Positions 1-10,607 are shown, counted from the first letter of the stretch. The stretch is 64,000 bases of DNA from Atherinomorus stipes (GCA_023101725.1 JALJCO010000108.1:186001-250000), one strand, 5' to 3'. Numbers and translations: made by a program. Notes: generated from the letters alone by a model not told the origin.

Positions 1-229
1 TGAGCACTTCAAAGAAATTAAGTCGCATATGTGACCTAATAGGTATCAGTCTGGAGCCCTGCCAGATGATCCGCTGGAGCAGAGTCCGTCTCCACTAAAT
101 GGAGCTTCATCAACAACTGTCACTTAAACACACTTAAAACCTCAACAAATATATAATAATGGTAGCTAAAATGAAATAAATCAGATAAACAGGAACAGAT
201 TTTTTTTTAAACGGTCAAAGGCCCTAGAC

Positions 230-437
230 CAGGGATGGGCAACTCCGGTCCTTGAGGGCCGGCATCCTGCAGGTATTAGGAGTTTCCTGGCTGCAACACA
301 CCTGACTCCAATCATTATGAAGTGATTATGAAGAGCTTGATGTGAAGCTCTGCACAGGTCACAAGATCTGATACCACAGGGAAATGCCTAATATCTGTAG
401 GATGACGGCCCTCCTGGACCGGAGTTGCCCATCCCAG
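230..437. mobile_element. hAT-type MITE with perfect 8-bp target duplication
   Basis: The ends form inverted repeats starting CAGGGATGGGCAACTCCGG on the left, with the complement of CTGGGATGGGCAACTCCGG on the right. The element is flanked by the perfect 8-bp direct repeat CCCTAGAC at 222-229 and 438-445, as expected of the hAT superfamily. It is 208 bp with no coding capacity. The orthologous insertion in copy B lies at 22,788-23,004. Confidence 0.9.
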
Positions 438-727
438 CCCTAGACCTTTAAAAGGTGTAAAAGGTTTTTTCTGGCCCCTTTTAAAAAATTTCCGTGCTAA
501 TCTGATTAATCGAGTTGAGACCCCGACCAGTTAATTGATGATCCAAATCATCGTTCGTTGTAGCCCTATTACTTAATATTTAATACAACACCACTGTCTC
601 TGTATGCTGAGGTATAGTACATGCAGATATTTTAAAGGTGTGACTGAAGAGTCACTGAGGGGATGAGGTGGGAATATTTCTGCTGCATGGTCTCAAAATC
701 CAACTTTATCTTTCTTTTTTATTTCAG

Positions 728-842
728 AGTTCCCTGCAGATGTTCAGCAGCTGTTTGTGATTACAGAAGGACTTCTCCGTAAACACAGTCTGGACAAGCA
801 GAAGCTCAGGTCCCATCTCATAAAAGAGGGATCAGAGGAACT
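728..842 (+). other. Zinc-finger exon start: acceptor plus out-of-frame DVQQL segment
   Basis: A pyrimidine-rich tract ending TTTCAG (722-727) looks like a 3' splice site. The sequence after it reads FPADVQQLFV and later EELWPNQDGEQL, the N-terminal block usual in fish C2H2 proteins that carry a DVQQL motif. This frame stops at TGA 907-909. The continuation of the same block (VTSLPMMMAPVKTED) is in the frame of the ATG at 843. A net 2-bp excess, best placed near 874-875, therefore separates the two halves. The upstream first exon was not identified. Confidence 0.7.
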
Positions 843-2786
843 ATGGCCCAATCAGGATGGAGAACAGTTGATGACGGTCTGGTGGAGAGTGTCACCAGTT
901 TACCAATGATGATGGCTCCTGTGAAGACTGAAGATAAAGAGATAGAATGTAGTCCTTCTTTATATTCAGCGCTCCTTCATCAAACCCAAACTGAAGTTAA
1001 AACAGAGGTAGAGGCTCCAACCAACAACCCAGCTGAACAGATTAAAACAGAGGTAGAGGCTCCAACCAATAACCCAGCTGAACAGATTAAAGAAGAATCT
1101 GATGAAAAGGTCTGTGGAGGACCAGAATTAACCAGTAATCCAGACCCAAATGCTTATTTACCACAAAACAGTGATTGGAAAGCTTCAGGCTCTTCTGAGA
1201 TGAATCCAATTTCATATTTTGAACTAAAAATGGAAGACATTAGTCAAGGCTGTAATGACAATGAGGCACATTGGTCGGGTGTAAACAGTGATGTGGAGTT
1301 TCACAATGCAGAAAAAACCCTCAGCTGCTCTGAAGGTGGTGAAGAGTTTCATTGCCGAACATCTCTCCAAAGAAATTTGACCAAAAGATCTTTGAGATGT
1401 TTGAACAGTAAGAAATGTTTCAAAGTGAAGAAAAATGTAAATGCAAGGAAAAGTTTCCATGCAGAGAAAAAAACAGTTAGTGGGGATGTTTGTAGTAAAA
1501 TCTCTAGTCATAAAAAAAATCTTAAGACATGCATGTTAAACCTCACAGAAGAAAGACCATTCAGCTGTGATGAATGTGGAAAAAGATTTAGTCAAAAGAC
1601 ATACTTGAATGAACACATGAGAATCCACACAGGAGAGAGACCTTTCAGCTGTGATGAATGTGGACAAAGATGTAGTCGAAAGATGCACTTGAACGAACAC
1701 ATGAGAATCCACACAGGAGAGAAACCTTTCAGTTGTGATCAATGTGGACAAATATTCAGTCGAAAGACAACCTTCAACCGACACATGAGAATCCACACAG
1801 GAGAGGAACTTTTCAGCTGTAATGAATGTGGACGAAGATTTAGTCAAAAGACGCACTTGAATGAACACATGAGAATCCACACAGGAGAAAAACCTTTCAG
1901 CTGTGATGAATGTGGACGAAGGTTTAGTCTAAAGATGAATTTGAACCAACACCTGAGAATCCACACAGGAGAGAAACCATTCATCTGCAATGACTGTGGA
2001 CGAAGATTTAGTCGAAAAATTCACTTGAATCAACATATGGCAGTCCACACAGGTGAGAAACCATTCAGCTGTGATGAATGTGGACGAAGATTTTGTCGAA
2101 AAATGCACTTGAAACAACACATGAGAATCCACTCAGGAGAAAAACCATTCAGCTGTGATAAATGTGAACAAACGTTTACTCGACAATCGAGCCTGAACCA
2201 ACATATAAGAATCCACGCAGGAGAGAAGCCATTTCCTTGTGATGAATGTGGAAAAAGTTTTAGGCAGAAGACTACCTTAACCAAACACATGACAACCCAC
2301 ACAGGAGAGAAACCATTCAGCTGTGATGAATGTGGACAAAGATTTTGTGACAAGACTCGCTTAAACAGACACATGGAAGCCCACACAGCAGAGAAACCTT
2401 TCAGCTGTGATTACTGTGGACGCAGATTTAGTCGAAAGATGCACTTGAAAGAACACATAACAATCCACACGGGGGAAAAACCATTCAGCTGTGATATATG
2501 TAAGCAAACATTTACTCGACAATCGAGCTTGAACCAACATATAAGAATCCACACAGGAGAGAGACCATTCATTTGTGATGAATGTGGAAAAAGTTATAAT
2601 CTAAAGACTACCTTAACCAAACACATGAGAACCCACACAGGAGAGAAACCAGTCAGCTCTGATGAATGTGGACAAAGATTTTGTGATAAGACTCGCTTCA
2701 ACAAACACATGAAAATCCACACAGGAGAAAGCTCCTACAGCTGTGAGTATTATGTGGACAAAGATTTAGAGATAAGATTAGCCTAA
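843..2786 (+). CDS. C2H2 zinc-finger protein, 14 fingers, probable DNA-binding regulator
   Basis: The 647-residue open frame starts at an ATG in strong context (A at -3, G at +4). Residues about 1-210 are acidic and low-complexity, with a tandem 15-residue duplication (KTEVEAPTNNPAEQI). About 240-630 hold 14 C2H2 fingers joined by TGEKP-type linkers. Fingers 1-13 keep C-x2-C-x12-H-x3-H. Finger 14 lacks its first cysteine (VSSDEC). Fingers 7-10 closely resemble 11-14, indicating a four-finger module duplication. The tail VDKDLEIRLA is a frame-shifted fifteenth finger. Proteins of this family bind DNA in the nucleus and usually regulate transcription; the target is unknown. No KRAB or BTB domain is visible. 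The usual DVQQL N-terminus is out of frame, so either this ATG is used or the gene is damaged. Confidence 0.85.
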   Translation: MAQSGWRTVDDGLVESVTSLPMMMAPVKTEDKEIECSPSLYSALLHQTQTEVKTEVEAPTNNPAEQIKTEVEAPTNNPAEQIKEESDEKVCGGPELTSNPDPNAYLPQNSDWKASGSSEMNPISYFELKMEDISQGCNDNEAHWSGVNSDVEFHNAEKTLSCSEGGEEFHCRTSLQRNLTKRSLRCLNSKKCFKVKKNVNARKSFHAEKKTVSGDVCSKISSHKKNLKTCMLNLTEERPFSCDECGKRFSQKTYLNEHMRIHTGERPFSCDECGQRCSRKMHLNEHMRIHTGEKPFSCDQCGQIFSRKTTFNRHMRIHTGEELFSCNECGRRFSQKTHLNEHMRIHTGEKPFSCDECGRRFSLKMNLNQHLRIHTGEKPFICNDCGRRFSRKIHLNQHMAVHTGEKPFSCDECGRRFCRKMHLKQHMRIHSGEKPFSCDKCEQTFTRQSSLNQHIRIHAGEKPFPCDECGKSFRQKTTLTKHMTTHTGEKPFSCDECGQRFCDKTRLNRHMEAHTAEKPFSCDYCGRRFSRKMHLKEHITIHTGEKPFSCDICKQTFTRQSSLNQHIRIHTGERPFICDECGKSYNLKTTLTKHMRTHTGEKPVSSDECGQRFCDKTRFNKHMKIHTGESSYSCEYYVDKDLEIRLA

Positions 2787-3804
2787 CCCTCCTACTGCCT
2801 TAGCACAATTTTCGATGTTTCAAGAGTATTTTTTGTGGATAACTTTGTTTGTTTTCATGCAAATGCTACAAAAATTGCCAGAGAAGTGTATTTTGGGCTA
2901 AAGTTAAAAATCTTAGGATTATTTCTTGTTTGATGACAATGACATCTTGTGATTTAACACAAAAATTAAAAATGCAACAAAATCAGTGTTTATGCCAGTT
3001 TTGACACTCCAAAGCTCCAACTATCCCACCCCAAAAAATTCAATTTTGCAATTATTGGATGGAAATATTATTGACCTTTTGTGTTTTTTGTTTAATTTCA
3101 AAATCAAGTTTCATTCACAAAAACTGGCATAAAAAAAAAAATTTATAAAAATGTTTGTGAAAACAAATTATTATGATTGGGAGGGGGGGAAAAAAAAAAA
3201 ATGGGGGGAAAAAATAAGAAAAAAAAGAAAAAAAAAAGGGGGTGGATTGGGGGGGGAAGGGGGGGGGTTTAGGGGTAAAATAAAAAAAACACCATGAATA
3301 TTTGTTGAGCACTGAAGTCAGTAATGACATTGACAAAATTCAATAAAAAAGTAATAATACATAATATTTCTATTTTATTATTTATTGTTGCATTTTTTTT
3401 CTGTCTTAGGATAACAGGTGTAACAAAAATGACATATATTGCCTTAACATAAATATTAAAAATGCAACAAAATCAGTGTTGACAGTTTTGAGGCTCAGAT
3501 AAACTGACCCCAAAAAAGTCAATTTTGCAATTATGGGATAGAAAATTTTTCTTTTTTTTTGTTTTTTTTTTTCCCTCTTTCTGAAATCAAGTCTTAATCA
3601 CAACAACTGGCATTTAAGGAGTTAAATTTTAGAACTGCAATGAATATTTGTTTTGCATGTCGAGTACTGAAGCCAGTGATGATATCCATAGAATTTATTT
3701 TTTTTTAAAGTAATTATATATTATTTCTATGGCATTGTTTATCTTTGCTTTTTTTTATGTCTTAGGACCAAAGGTGTAACCCAAATCTTAGGGTAGTAGG
3801 AGAG
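2787..3804. mobile_element. TTAA-flanked piggyBac-like non-autonomous element, copy A
   Basis: The element begins CCCTCCTACT right after CTAA (2783-2786, a mutated TTAA) and ends AGTAGGAGAG before TTAA (3805-3808). TTAA target duplications and CCC termini fit piggyBac-type transposons. The interior holds two diverged repeats of roughly 400 bp (about 2935-3415 and 3415-3775). Each runs from a 'acacaaaaattaaaaatgc'-like start to a 'tgtcttagga..a.aggtgtaac' end. A purine-rich block at about 3130-3270 is absent from copy B. There is no transposase frame. The zinc-finger stop codon TAA lies within the left TTAA site. Confidence 0.75.
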
Positions 3805-3870
3805 TTAAACTAACACTTGAGAATCCAAACGGGAGCAAGACCATTTCCCTGTAAAGTTTATAGTAATTTT
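3805..3870 (+). pseudogene. Second half of the split zinc finger (relic)
   Basis: Directly after the right TTAA, the sequence reads (N-stop-)HLRIQTGARPFPCKVY, the end of a C2H2 finger, its linker and the first cysteine of a next finger. Removing the element plus one TTAA, and allowing for a 2-bp insertion at about 2746, restores exact C-x2-C-x12-H-x3 spacing across the junction. The final zinc-binding His has become Gln (caa), and one codon is TAA. It is therefore a relic. Confidence 0.8.
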
Positions 3871-5100
3871 TTTTTAAGTGGCCTCTAACTCTTAAAGGAT
3901 GCATGCATGTCCATGCAAGAAAGAAGCAGCATAGTTTCAAGATTTTGCTGCATTACTATGAAGAGTGTGTTGTGTACAGGATTGAAAAACAGGACGTCCA
4001 CAGTGTTTTTTTCAAAGTTGATAAATTGGTTTTGTGAAAATTAAGGGCCTCATACAGTATCAAGAAGCATTATAGGGGATTATCACGCTTCCGTGTTCCA
4101 AACTTTCGGTTTTAAAAAATTAAAAAGCTCAATTTCGGTTTAATTTAATTTCCCTTTTTTTATTTGTAGGAAAAGGAAAAAAACGCAAACCAAATTAAAA
4201 TTTTCAGGGATTCAAGAGAGAGGGAAAAAAGGGGGGGGGGGGAAAAAGGGGATTCTAGGGGGAAGGGGGGAAATTTAAAAAAAAAAAAGGGAGAGTTTTT
4301 GTTGGGGGGGGGGGGGGAAAAAGGGGGGATAGAAAAAGAAAGTAGGGATAACGGAGGGGGTTAAATTAAGAAAAAAAAAAAAAAAAAATAAAACGGGTTT
4401 GTGCCCCCCCCCTGGTATAAGGGGGAAAAGCGGGGGGAGGGGAAGAAGGAGAGGGTTTTATGTGGTTGGAGGTGTACAAACGGAGAAAGAAAAAGAGGGA
4501 GACAAAAAGGTTGAAAATTATAAACTAACAAAAAAAAGTCAGTAAATTTATAAATTTTAAAAATTAAAAAAGGAAAAAACGGAAAAGAAATATTAAAATT
4601 AAGGAAGATGAGGAGAAAGAAGAGAGGGGAAAAAAAGAGAGGGATGGGGGGGGGAGGAAGAAGAAATAAAAAAAAAAAGGTGGGGGGGGGAATGTGGGGG
4701 GAGAATAGAGAGGAGTAGTAGTAGAAAGAAATAGGGAGGAGAAGGTGGTGAAAAAAATAGAAGAAAAAAAGAGAATTTTTGGAAGGGGGCGTTTGGTGGC
4801 CGGAAAAGGGGGGAGTGGAGAAGGGGGGGAAAGAAGGTGGTGTGAAAGATGTGATATGAAGAGGGAAAATAAGAGAAGAAAAGAGAGATGAGAAGGGGGA
4901 GGGGAAAGGGGGGGGGAGGTGGTGGGGAAGACAGAGAAAAAAAAAAAATGTTGTTTTAAAAAGGTTTCGACCTGGAGAATTAATAATTGTTTATAAATAT
5001 TTTTAAAAATATAATATATTATATAAAAAAAATATTAATAAATATATTTAATTATAAAAAAAGAAAAGAGAGGAAGGGGGGAAAGGGGGGAAGGGGATTG
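3871..5100. other. Low-complexity purine-rich block, no gene
   Basis: After ordinary AT-rich sequence to about 4080, the + strand becomes almost entirely A and G from about 4150 to 4950. It contains many long G and A runs, followed by an AT-only patch (about 4985-5060) and more GA runs. No coding signal, hairpin or family was recognised. It may be a genuine polypurine tract or a poorly resolved assembly region. Confidence 0.7.
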
Positions 5101-5481
5101 CGATTTGATAAGGTATTAAATTTTGTTTATTCAAGTACCAGTCTTTCAGCCTGCTCCAGCTATATAATAGCACAAGTTCTTCAAAACACTTGATTGATTT
5201 CACATGGGCAGTGTCAAAATTTCTCGGCTGAGGCTGCATGGCTGCCTCCTAAAGCACAGCAACAGGATATTCTGCTGTCAAACATCCGCTATGCATGTGA
5301 ACTAAGCATGCAGAGTGCGAGGGGACAGGGGAGAGAAGTGGGGCCCTAATTAGACTTCATTAGGCGAGGCAAGTTTATTATTAGCAAATAAAACACAGCA
5401 ACTTAAAAGCAGCTGCATTTCCTCATTTTTACTGTGGCGACTTCGCTGATGTCACTGTTATGCAACACCATAGCAAGTAAA
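5101..5481. other. Unannotated sequence
   Basis: This is ordinary-composition non-coding sequence. I see no repeat boundary, exon or RNA gene in it. Confidence 0.4.
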
Positions 5482-6440
5482 TCAGAATCAGAATGCCTTT
5501 ATTTTCATTGTAACCAGCGTCCCGGTACAACAAAATTGATTTGAAGTACAACCCGTCCAAGATTAGACAGACAAAGTAACATAACATACTGGAAGCGAGA
5601 GCTCTTGAGGAAACGGCATATGCATGCTCTCATGTTTGCAGATACATCTTGAAAGAACATGGGGAGAGGTGGGGCGAGGGGACAAAAAAGAACCCTCTCT
5701 CCAGCCCTCTGCAGAGGACGGTATAGTGGGTTAAAAAAAAAACACACCTCATATATGCAGACAGTCACAACATCATGAGGGGAGGGTAGGAGTCCATGGC
5801 CTGGGAGGGGAGAGGAGCAGCTACAAAGCGCATCCTGCCATCCTCCACCAATTTCCTGGTAGAGAGAAATGGGTAAGGACCAGCAGTGCAGTGGGATATG
5901 GGATGTGTGTGCGTCAGCGAGGATGGCAAGTGTGTGTGTCCGGATGATGATTAGACTTCGGCTGGAGCCAGAGGATCCCACTGGTCCAGTGATAGGGGGG
6001 GTGTAGGGTGTAGAGCTTCACTTTGCGGTTTCTCCAAGGATGTTTGCAGGGAGTCCGATTAGATGAGTAGGAATGTTTGGGTCAGGCAGGCAGCGGTTTT
6101 CTGCCTGCCTTCAGTCACAGCGGTCTCAATGGTGATTCCAAACAGCCGAATCTTGGTCGTTTTCCATCAATACCGCTTGTCAATTTCTACAAATTGACAT
6201 CAGTCTTGTGTAGCAAGTCCAGAGCCTCCACCTTCTACTCACTGAGTTAGAATGACATCAAGTTTCGGAATCTGCTCACAAATGGCATTAGTCTGAGTGT
6301 TGACAACACGGCAAAACGCCTCAGGAAACCTGCCAACAGCTACCGCAACCTTACAATTTAACAGATAATTTAGATAAATTCATACTCCTATAAGCAGGAA
6401 CACATTTATCATAAATCCAAGAATGTGTACATCCTAGACG
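5482..6440 (-). mobile_element. Probable retroelement 3' region (minus strand)
   Basis: Read on the minus strand, the left end finishes as a fish retroelement tail: TTACAATGAAAATAAAGG with a polyadenylation-type AATAAA, then repeated GATTCT units. The sequence to about 6440 carries no intact domain. The 158-residue minus-strand frame (5505-5981) has no recognisable motif and is not called a gene. The right boundary is a guess. Confidence 0.35.
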
Positions 6441-6829
6441 TCCTCCACAGAAAGCACAGACAGGCACGTAATCCTCCACTATCCCCATGAGTCCATTATG
6501 CATCCTGCCAGGTGTTTATCTGCTGGGGAGAAGGCTGCCCTGTGCTTTGTCTTTGGGTGGAAAAATGTTTTTATCTAGTGCGTTGAAAGACCAGCCGACC
6601 AGATCCATGATTCAAAAATTGAAGTTTAGGAGAAAACAGACAGAAGCTCTGAGATTCAACAGGACAAAGATTGCTCCCTCCCTGCCTGCTTTTCCTGCAG
6701 AGAGAAACACGTCTGCACTCGCTGAGAGCAGAATGTCTGTAAATAAGGACGAATCGCCACAAATAAGCAACTCAAAGCCGCTTCCAGCTCACAGGGGGTC
6801 CAACTGATGTTTGGTAACAAAACATCGGT
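6441..6829. other. Unannotated sequence
   Basis: No convincing exon. A 106-residue + frame lies here (6487-6807) but shows no domain, conserved motif or splice signal that would support it. Confidence 0.35.
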
Positions 6830-7050
6830 GAAATGAAGGAGTTTGTGGCAGATAATGCCTTATTTAGAGGCTGCGTGAGGTTGCCTGCAGCACTTCCATT
6901 ATATTAGACATACACTGATCTGGAGTGGATCTTAATATCTCCTGAAGGAGTTCAAGTTACACCAAAACTGTTTGGGTGAGGAAATTAACATATTTAATGC
7001 TAGAAAATATGTCCAGGTTGGAAAAAAAAAACTAACTTCCCCTTTAAATT
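6830..7050. repeat. Dispersed repeat shared with 54,745-54,955
   Basis: The two segments share several blocks in the same order: 'gcagataatg.ctt.tagaggctgc', then a 'ccattata' block, then 'gtccaggttg' followed by an A-run. This looks like an old non-autonomous mobile element. Boundaries are approximate and no target duplication was resolved. Confidence 0.6.
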
Positions 7051-8210
7051 TAAACGGAGAGAACATTACAGAATGCCATATAATTAAGCCTGCTGGCAGG
7101 TAAACTTCGGACAAGCCGAATACGCGGAGTCCGGAGAGAGGAAATGTAGCTGCTTTTAAGTTGCTGTTTCACACATAGACCACTAAAGCTGCTGCTGATG
7201 AGCTGCAAATGTGATGCTGATGCTACATAAGCTCATAAAGTTTAGTTTAAACAGTGCAGACTATCATAATGGACAGTGTTTTAAAAAAATCCTAAGATTT
7301 TTCCATAAGTTTCAGGCTGAGACTTGACAACATCCTACATACTGTATATGTGCAAAGTGAAAAGCTGGTAGAACGTAGAGCAAATGAACTGAAGCACATG
7401 GAATGAATTTGAATTGGTATTGTAGTTTTTATGAAGTTGTTTATGTAAGTAGCTGGTACCTTGAGAGTATTATTTGTAGTGACCTTTAGTACATTCCAAT
7501 AAATCTTGTCTTTGATTTAAACAATTTCAAGCTTTGTTGCTTCCTTCCTCGTCTGAATTCTGTTGTATGGTTGTAATCTATGGATTCAATATCAGAATAC
7601 AACTGTTCGTACAACAATTATTATACTTTCTGAGCTCAGTTATTTTAAGCCTAAAGAATAATAACGCACATATTTCTACTGTAGCTTTTGCATCCACACG
7701 GTGGGAAAGCATCTCTTAAAGGGAAGTGACATCGCTATGATGTGTCAAAATAAAATAACCAGGAACCATAAAAGACTTTCCGACAGTTAAAAGCTGCATT
7801 TAGAAAAAGCAGTTCTAAGAACTGCTCACCTGGAATTTCGTCCTTTGAACTACTACTACTGTTTTCACGGTCTGCATGACACGATTATTAATCACAGAAG
7901 ATCACATCAGGCATTTGATATTTAAAGGTCCATTGGGCAAGTTTAAATGTTAAATACTGTTCTTTTCTTTCCTCCACATGCTCTTATAGCCGCCTGATGT
8001 GTAGAATGAGCTGATCTGTCTTCACTGTGGTCGTCTCTAACACTGTTTCTGAATGCTGGATGCCACAAGTTTGGGTACGAAGTCTCAAGGGGGCCCTTGT
8101 GGGGGAGATGAGTTGCGCGTTCTCATTGGTCTATCTGTGCCCGTGTGGTGTATTCTGCCATGGTCCGCGCATGTTGAGCATCCTGCTAAAAGCATGGGGG
8201 GGCTTTTTTT
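7051..8210. other. Unannotated intergenic sequence
   Basis: AT-rich non-coding sequence. No exon, RNA gene or complete mobile element was recognised. Confidence 0.4.
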
Positions 8211-8362
8211 CAGCGCAACACCAGCACCGGAGTAAAATGGGAGAATACAACCGAGCAGCTGCGACAGACTGGTTTTTCGGTTACCCCCCTCTTCTAAAAA
8301 AGGGGAGCTCAGCAACACCAGCACCCTGGGAAAGTAAAATGGGAGTATACAACCGAGCAGCT
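8211..8362 (+). repeat. Direct duplication of a ~47-bp segment
   Basis: A segment beginning CAACACCAGCACC and ending TACAACCGAGCAGCT occurs twice, at about 8214-8260 and 8312-8362. The second copy carries a short insertion. The copies are about 98 bp apart, separated by 'ttacccccctcttctaaaaa'-type sequence. Confidence 0.75.
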
Positions 8363-9106
8363 TGTTTTCTATCCTTTTGTTTTTTAATTGGAGGGAGCTC
8401 CGATCCAGTGTGGGAATAAAACTGACCCACAGTTGGCTTTCTTCTCGCTAACAGGTAAATGTGATGTATGACGGAAATAAGGATGCATAATGTTATGCTA
8501 AGTTTTTAGCATGTAAATGTGACAATATGACAGTCATATGACTGTTCCCGTGGAAGACATACATTCGACCCACTTGTTAAATTCAGTAATTTATATAAGG
8601 TAATTTTATAAGGTAATTGTGGTCTCAGTCTGTGGATTTAGATATTTGAACTCCATGCTGCTCTTTAGGGCATCTACCCTGCTGAAGCTAACACAGCATA
8701 GCAACATTGGGCAGAAATGTACTCACCTCCTCTTCCTGTCAGGCTGTCTGTGGCAGGGATCTTGATAGGGACTGATGCAATGCAACCAGTGACCAAATTG
8801 GGGCCCTAAGCGACATGTTATATTGAGGCCCCACCCGTCTCTGCCCCACGCCCTCATACCCTCCTCATCACTTGGAGTAGCACCTGTACGCATAAAGATG
8901 CTGCTTGATTGTCCTGGTGATGTGCTGACAAATTTATGCTTTGATCCTGTTGTATCAATTTCAGATAAGCAGATAAAGATTTGTTTTGGCCTTAATTGTT
9001 AACTACATCATGAAATTAATGTAAATACAAGCCTCAAAAAGATTCAAAAGCAATTAATGCAAATACTACTACTACAGCTGCTACTACTACTAATAATATT
9101 AGTAAT
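8363..9106. other. Intergenic sequence with short ACT/TAA repeats
   Basis: No gene. A fragment around 8770-8860 (ggggccctaagcgac) resembles dispersed fish repeats. The right edge is a trinucleotide tract (act)n/(taa)n, which is the target of the hAT element beginning at 9107. Confidence 0.4.
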
Positions 9107-10253
9107 TAGGGATGAGCGAGTACGCCACTATCTGTATCTGTATCAGTTCAACCATCTAAATTATCTGTATCTGTACTCGGAGTGGGCGGGGTCTACACCG
9201 GAAGTGGGTGTGGTTTGAGCGGAACTGGGTGGGGCTTAAATCAGCACATTATTTTAAGTCTGAAATTGATACAAATTGATCAGAAGTTTCTTGATTTGTT
9301 GTTTATTTGATAACTATTTACAGAACAGCCTCAGAGTTGAGATTCAATGTTTTTGATCACAATCGCAAAGAAACTATTTACAGGTTTTTTAAAATAAAAT
9401 CATAACATGAATATTTTTGAGTGCATACAATGCATCCAGTCGGAAATTATGAACTACGAAGTTTTCATACTCAGACAAAAAATAAAGTTGTCTTATTTTC
9501 TATTATTTTATGATCAAATTGTGAATTTTTTCTCAATAATTTAGTTTAGTTAACTATTTATTTAATTACCTAAAATTCTGTTTTTTCCCCCACACATAGT
9601 TGTATTCAAAGCCTATAAAAAGCCTATATACAGCTTAGTTTGTAATATTTATAACACACTTATTTTCATAATATAGCCTACAATTAAAACATTAACTGCT
9701 ACTTTGTGTGTTCAGCTGTGTGCGTTTGTGTGTGTAACTGGTGTGTATAGGCTGTGTTTGTTTGAATGACCTGTGTGAGCTTGGTGATTCGTTTTAACAT
9801 CCAGTCATAACAAACGGTGAAATAAATCAGCCTTGTTCACTGTATCCTTCTCAAAAACCGAGTTCAGAACAAGTTCAGAAGTTTTTACATCACAACCAAA
9901 CTAAAACAAACAGTCGCTAAAGGAGAGAGACGGAATAAAGGCGAGTGGAAGAAAAGCTGAGGACGAAAGAGAGAAACGTGCACAAGAGTCAAGCCAAGCA
10001 GAGATCAATCACCGATCTGTGTGTGCGTGAGAGATGATCACAGATCATGCTGCAGAGATGTGTGTGTAGGGAGGCGGGCACTGTGTGAGACTGGCCAATC
10101 ACAGAGCGTGCAGACAGTCTGTTATCAAATAAGGATTGTCCTTCAGCACCAGCATGGATATTAATGAGTTTTACTCGTCTCATGCTCGTACTCATCAAAA
10201 ATGCTTTATCTGCACCGGATATTCGTCTGAAACGAGTATCCAGCTCATCCCTA
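9107..10253. mobile_element. hAT-type non-autonomous element
   Basis: Inverted termini TAGGGATGAGC... and ...GCTCATCCCTA are flanked by near-identical 8-mers: TTAGTAAT (9099-9106) and ATAGTAAT (10,254-10,261). The 1.15-kb interior has no transposase frame and includes short GT-rich stretches. The target was a trinucleotide-repeat tract. Confidence 0.85.
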
Positions 10254-10261
10254 ATAGTAAT

Positions 10262-10607
10262 GATAATAAAAATAGACTTGTAGATCTCAAGACTGGTCTT
10301 TTTGTGGTCTTAGTCTTGTCACAGCCTCGGCAGTCTTTGGTCTCAGGTCTCTTGGTCTTGCAATGTCTCGGACTGGCCGAGCGGCCTTGAAAGGATTTGT
10401 AACGCATAATTCCCAGGCAAGTACTGTTTTTGTTATATTTCATTAAACACCCCTTCAAGTACCAAATAATAAAATCTTATATTTATACTGAGCAGCTGAA
10501 CCCATTTGGTGCTGCTTAGGTTCTACAACTCATAAAAAATGGCAAAAAAATATGTTGTTGTTTTTTGGTCTCAGTTTCGGTCTTGGTTTCGAGCTAAACT
10601 AGTCTAA
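10262..10607. repeat. Old dispersed repeat rich in GGTCTTGG words, left half
   Basis: The sequence consists of variants of 'ggtctcggtcttgg' and ends 'aaactagtct'. The same style resumes at 12,935 ('agtcttgagttggtttgtc'). The two DNA elements between these points were therefore inserted into one older repeat. Confidence 0.6.

Larger units (their letters stand above)
41..3808 (+). repeat. Segmental duplication, copy A (zinc-finger locus)
   Basis: This block is repeated in the same orientation at about 22,535-28,381. Matching landmarks occur in the same order in both copies: a 'ccagatgatcc.ctggagc' stretch, a hAT-type MITE, the splice acceptor of the zinc-finger exon, the finger array, and a TTAA-flanked element after the stop codon. 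The copies differ by small indels, by a micro-inversion near 168-212, and by insertions found only in copy B. The shared insertions show that the MITE and the TTAA element were present before the duplication. Confidence 0.9.

Noticed and set aside
1224..2552. Minus-strand frames opposite the finger array
   Set aside because: They are shadows of the repeated finger codons on the + strand, with no independent motif.
3115..3336. Phe/Pro-rich minus-strand frame
   Set aside because: It is produced by G and A homopolymer runs in low-complexity sequence.
5505..5981. 158-codon minus-strand protein
   Set aside because: It overlaps a probable retroelement 3' region and shows no recognisable motif.
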